Assembly (NCBI GenBank): GCA_903909925.1
Contig: CAIVXR010000144.1
Location: forward strand, 1-6,338
DNA from: an uncultured beta proteobacterium
Lineage (GTDB): Bacteria; Pseudomonadota; Gammaproteobacteria; Burkholderiales; Burkholderiaceae
Length of the DNA: 6,338 nucleotides
Reading direction: 5' to 3'
Part shown: positions 4,457 to 6,338 of the stretch, in pieces
How positions within the stretch are numbered: position 1 is the stretch's first letter
Layout of the letters: every line of letters begins with the position of its first letter
Program-made: the position numbers and the translations under genes
Notes under the pieces: model-generated
What the model was told of the DNA's origin: nothing
The model's database searches: none
Seen by the model: only the letters and a program-made list of their open reading frames with translations

Positions 4457-6338
4457 TTAGAAGGTGATACGCGCACCTACTGAAATTGCCTGTGGCATAC
4501 CCGCTTGATAGGCAGATGCCTGTGAGGCAATATTAAAGGTGACATATTGGCGGTTAAACAAATTAACTACCGAGGCAAAAACTGAGGCTTGGGGTGTTAC
4601 TTGATAGTTCGCCTTTAGGCCTACTACCGCATATGCCGGTACCGGCAAAGAACCGGTTGCCATCCAAGAATTGCCGACATAACGCACTGTCGTTGTTAGG
4701 CTTGCTTGTGGCGTAGGGTAATAAGTCACACCTGCATTGGCCATATTCATCGGCACACCGCCAACTTGGGTATTGATGGGATCAGTAGTTGCACTCCAGG
4801 TCAGTACGGTACGTGTATAGGAATAACCGCCATCCAAAGCCCAATGCGCATTGACATCATGGTGATACTGTAATTCAAGGCCGCGGCTTAATAGATTTTG
4901 TTGGTTAGTGTAGTAACTGACGTTGGTATAACCGCCCGTACTTGTAGTGCAACCTGAAATACCTGAAGCATTACATAGACTAGTAGCAAAAGTAGAATTC
5001 GCATTCGTGATTTTGTAGCTCGTAATGGCATTTTGAATATAGTTACTAAATCCAGTTAGCTGAACAAAACCACTTCTCCAGCGATAGTCAGTACCTAACT
5101 CATAACCTGTCATGGTTTCTGGTGTTAGATTCGCGTTTGCTATGGAGTAACCCGTTGTGCTATTGCCATAACTACGCAAGGTATTGTTCATGCTGGGCGC
5201 ATGAAAAGCCTGATAGGCAGCAGTTCTCAAATCCCAATTACTAGTGGCTTTATAGAGTAAACCCAGTGATGGACTAAATTGATTCTTGCTTTGATTGGGG
5301 ATATTTTGATAAGTCGGATTGGCCCCGTTGGCGCCTGCGTTATAAAGCGTTGGAGTCTGGCTATTCCAGACATCTACTCTTGCGCCTAGAGTTGCTTCTA
5401 GCGGAATAGCACTTGCGCTTGATTTGAGTTGGCCAAGTAAGCCATAAAAGTTTTGCTGCCCCTTTGCATAATTCACACTTGTCACCGCCCCACTGCCAGT
5501 TGTGCTCAGATTGTTACTTAAGTTTGATGCCGAGATATTGCGCGCATCTACTCCAAGGATGTATTGATCAATCCCAGCAACTTTGAGGTCATGCGTATAT
5601 TGGGTAGAAGCTCCAAGGGTTGTATAAGGATCCGTGTAATTGGCATTGATATAAGTACCAGCACTATTTGCAGTCTGCTTATAAAAATTCGTTGCCTGAT
5701 AGTAGGCATTGACTTGTACCTTTTTATTGGTATCAAGCTTGGTAGTAGAACCACCTGCCAGATCTGCTGTTTGTATCAAATTGGGTGCAATAGCAAAGTT
5801 ATTGCTTAAGTCAGTCATGGTGCTATAGCCCATTCTCAAGAAAGCATTCGTATCTTGCGTGGGCTTGAAATAATTTTGTAGCCGAATATTGGAGTTTTTC
5901 GTTGTATTTGTTGTCATTCCTTTAGTATTGTTCAGTGGCGCTGGAGAAATGTTGGCATAGTTCTGAAAACCCTCGCTTGAAAAATAATCGGCAGAAAAGC
6001 GCATTTGCATGGCATCAGACACAATCAAATCTTTTGATGCTGCTATATTGCCCGTGCCAAAAGCACCATAACTTGCAGAGACATCTTGGGAGCTATTCTT
6101 GGGCGTCTTGGTATTGATATTAATCACGCCACCCATACCGTAGTTACCCCATAGACTCGAAACGCCACCGCGCACAAACTCGACTGACTCGATCGAAGAC
6201 ATCGGAACCAGATTCCATTGCACGGTTCCGTAGAAGGCATCATTTGCGGGGAGTCCATCAATCAGAACTAAGGTACGCCCATAGCCAAGACCGCGCACAT
6301 TAATACTTTGGCCAGTAGGATCTTTTTGGTAATACGGC
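4457..6338 (-). CDS. TonB-dependent outer-membrane receptor (5' end outside the window)
   Basis: The reading frame stays open to the right edge, so signal peptide, TonB box and the first part of the plug are missing; about 627 codons are present. The visible part begins inside the plug domain with SINVRGLGYGRTLVLIDGLP, then SSIESVEFVRGGVSSLWGN and GMGGVININTK. These are classic plug motifs of TonB-dependent transporters. The remainder shows the alternating pattern, aromatic girdles and Asn/Ser/Thr/Gly-rich loops of a 22-stranded barrel. It ends in ISVGARITF with the C-terminal Phe needed for outer-membrane assembly. A late loop carries a Cys pair seven residues apart (4949-4975), possibly a disulfide. 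A GTG at 6296-6298 is internal, not the start. Such receptors import siderophores, cobalamin, nickel, PQQ or sugars using TonB-ExbBD energy. The ligand is unknown; the downstream PQQ-type enzyme makes a cofactor or substrate of that enzyme plausible. Confidence 0.92.
   Translation of the reverse strand, partial: PYYQKDPTGQSINVRGLGYGRTLVLIDGLPANDAFYGTVQWNLVPMSSIESVEFVRGGVSSLWGNYGMGGVININTKTPKNSSQDVSASYGAFGTGNIAASKDLIVSDAMQMRFSADYFSSEGFQNYANISPAPLNNTKGMTTNTTKNSNIRLQNYFKPTQDTNAFLRMGYSTMTDLSNNFAIAPNLIQTADLAGGSTTKLDTNKKVQVNAYYQATNFYKQTANSAGTYINANYTDPYTTLGASTQYTHDLKVAGIDQYILGVDARNISASNLSNNLSTTGSGAVTSVNYAKGQQNFYGLLGQLKSSASAIPLEATLGARVDVWNSQTPTLYNAGANGANPTYQNIPNQSKNQFSPSLGLLYKATSNWDLRTAAYQAFHAPSMNNTLRSYGNSTTGYSIANANLTPETMTGYELGTDYRWRSGFVQLTGFSNYIQNAITSYKITNANSTFATSLCNASGISGCTTSTGGYTNVSYYTNQQNLLSRGLELQYHHDVNAHWALDGGYSYTRTVLTWSATTDPINTQVGGVPMNMANAGVTYYPTPQASLTTTVRYVGNSWMATGSLPVPAYAVVGLKANYQVTPQASVFASVVNLFNRQYVTFNIASQASAYQAGMPQAISVGARITF

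Noticed and set aside
4457..4490. Small inverted repeat AGGTG/CACCT near the receptor stop as a terminator.
   Set aside because: It has only five base pairs, lies before the stop codon and is not followed by a T run, so terminator function is not supported.
4634..4647. Perfect 14-bp palindrome TGCCGGTACCGGCA followed closely by AACCGGTT inside the receptor gene.
   Set aside because: It is fully coding (Leu-Pro-Val-Pro-Ala codons) in the barrel region and has no T run or other regulatory context. A chance product of Pro/Val codons is the simpler explanation.
6296..6298. GTG as a possible start of the TonB-dependent receptor.
   Set aside because: The frame continues upstream to the window edge with plug-domain residues (QSIN before VRGLG), so the GTG encodes an internal valine.

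Overview
The window looks like a moderately low-GC betaproteobacterium of the Burkholderiales, and Polynucleobacter-like freshwater bacteria fit best. The reasons are the gene repertoire (a DarP/YjgA protein, a sorbosone-dehydrogenase-like PQQ protein paired with a diheme cytochrome c, a GMC oxidoreductase), the TAAAAT-type -10 element, and a GC content in the mid-forties for most genes. This placement is inferred from gene style, not from a marker gene.

Left part (1-867). The window opens with the first 26 codons of a GMC-type FAD oxidoreductase reading leftward. A short divergent intergenic region separates it from a two-gene rightward toxin-antitoxin module (178-836): a RelE/ParE-fold toxin followed, with an ATGA overlap, by a small antitoxin with an excisionase/MerR-like helix-turn-helix. 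A near-consensus promoter and a perfect 18-bp palindrome overlap the toxin start region and probably form the autoregulatory operator. The module is visibly more AT-rich than its surroundings.

Middle (868-2468). The ribosome-maturation factor DarP (YjgA) is read rightward from a promoter whose -10 element sits so close to the ATG that a leaderless mRNA is likely. Its stop codon is shared, through a palindromic TTAA, with the stop of a convergent leftward gene, an acyltransferase-3 family membrane protein with a TTG start.

Right part (2469-6338, all leftward). In transcription order there is a TonB-dependent outer-membrane receptor (5' end outside the window), a 139-bp gap, a periplasmic PQQ-type beta-propeller sugar/sorbosone dehydrogenase, a diheme c4-like cytochrome (ATGA overlap), and the acyltransferase (20-nt gap). 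The natural reading is a periplasmic oxidation module: the receptor brings in a substrate or cofactor (PQQ, a chelated metal or a sugar derivative), the propeller enzyme oxidises a sugar or alcohol, and the cytochrome carries electrons to the respiratory chain. The role of the acyltransferase is unclear. A strong intrinsic-terminator-like hairpin lies inside the signal-peptide codons of the cytochrome gene, just after the dehydrogenase stop. It is the most unusual regulatory structure seen here.

No RNA genes, insertion sequences, CRISPR arrays or stretches longer than 300 bases without a gene were found.
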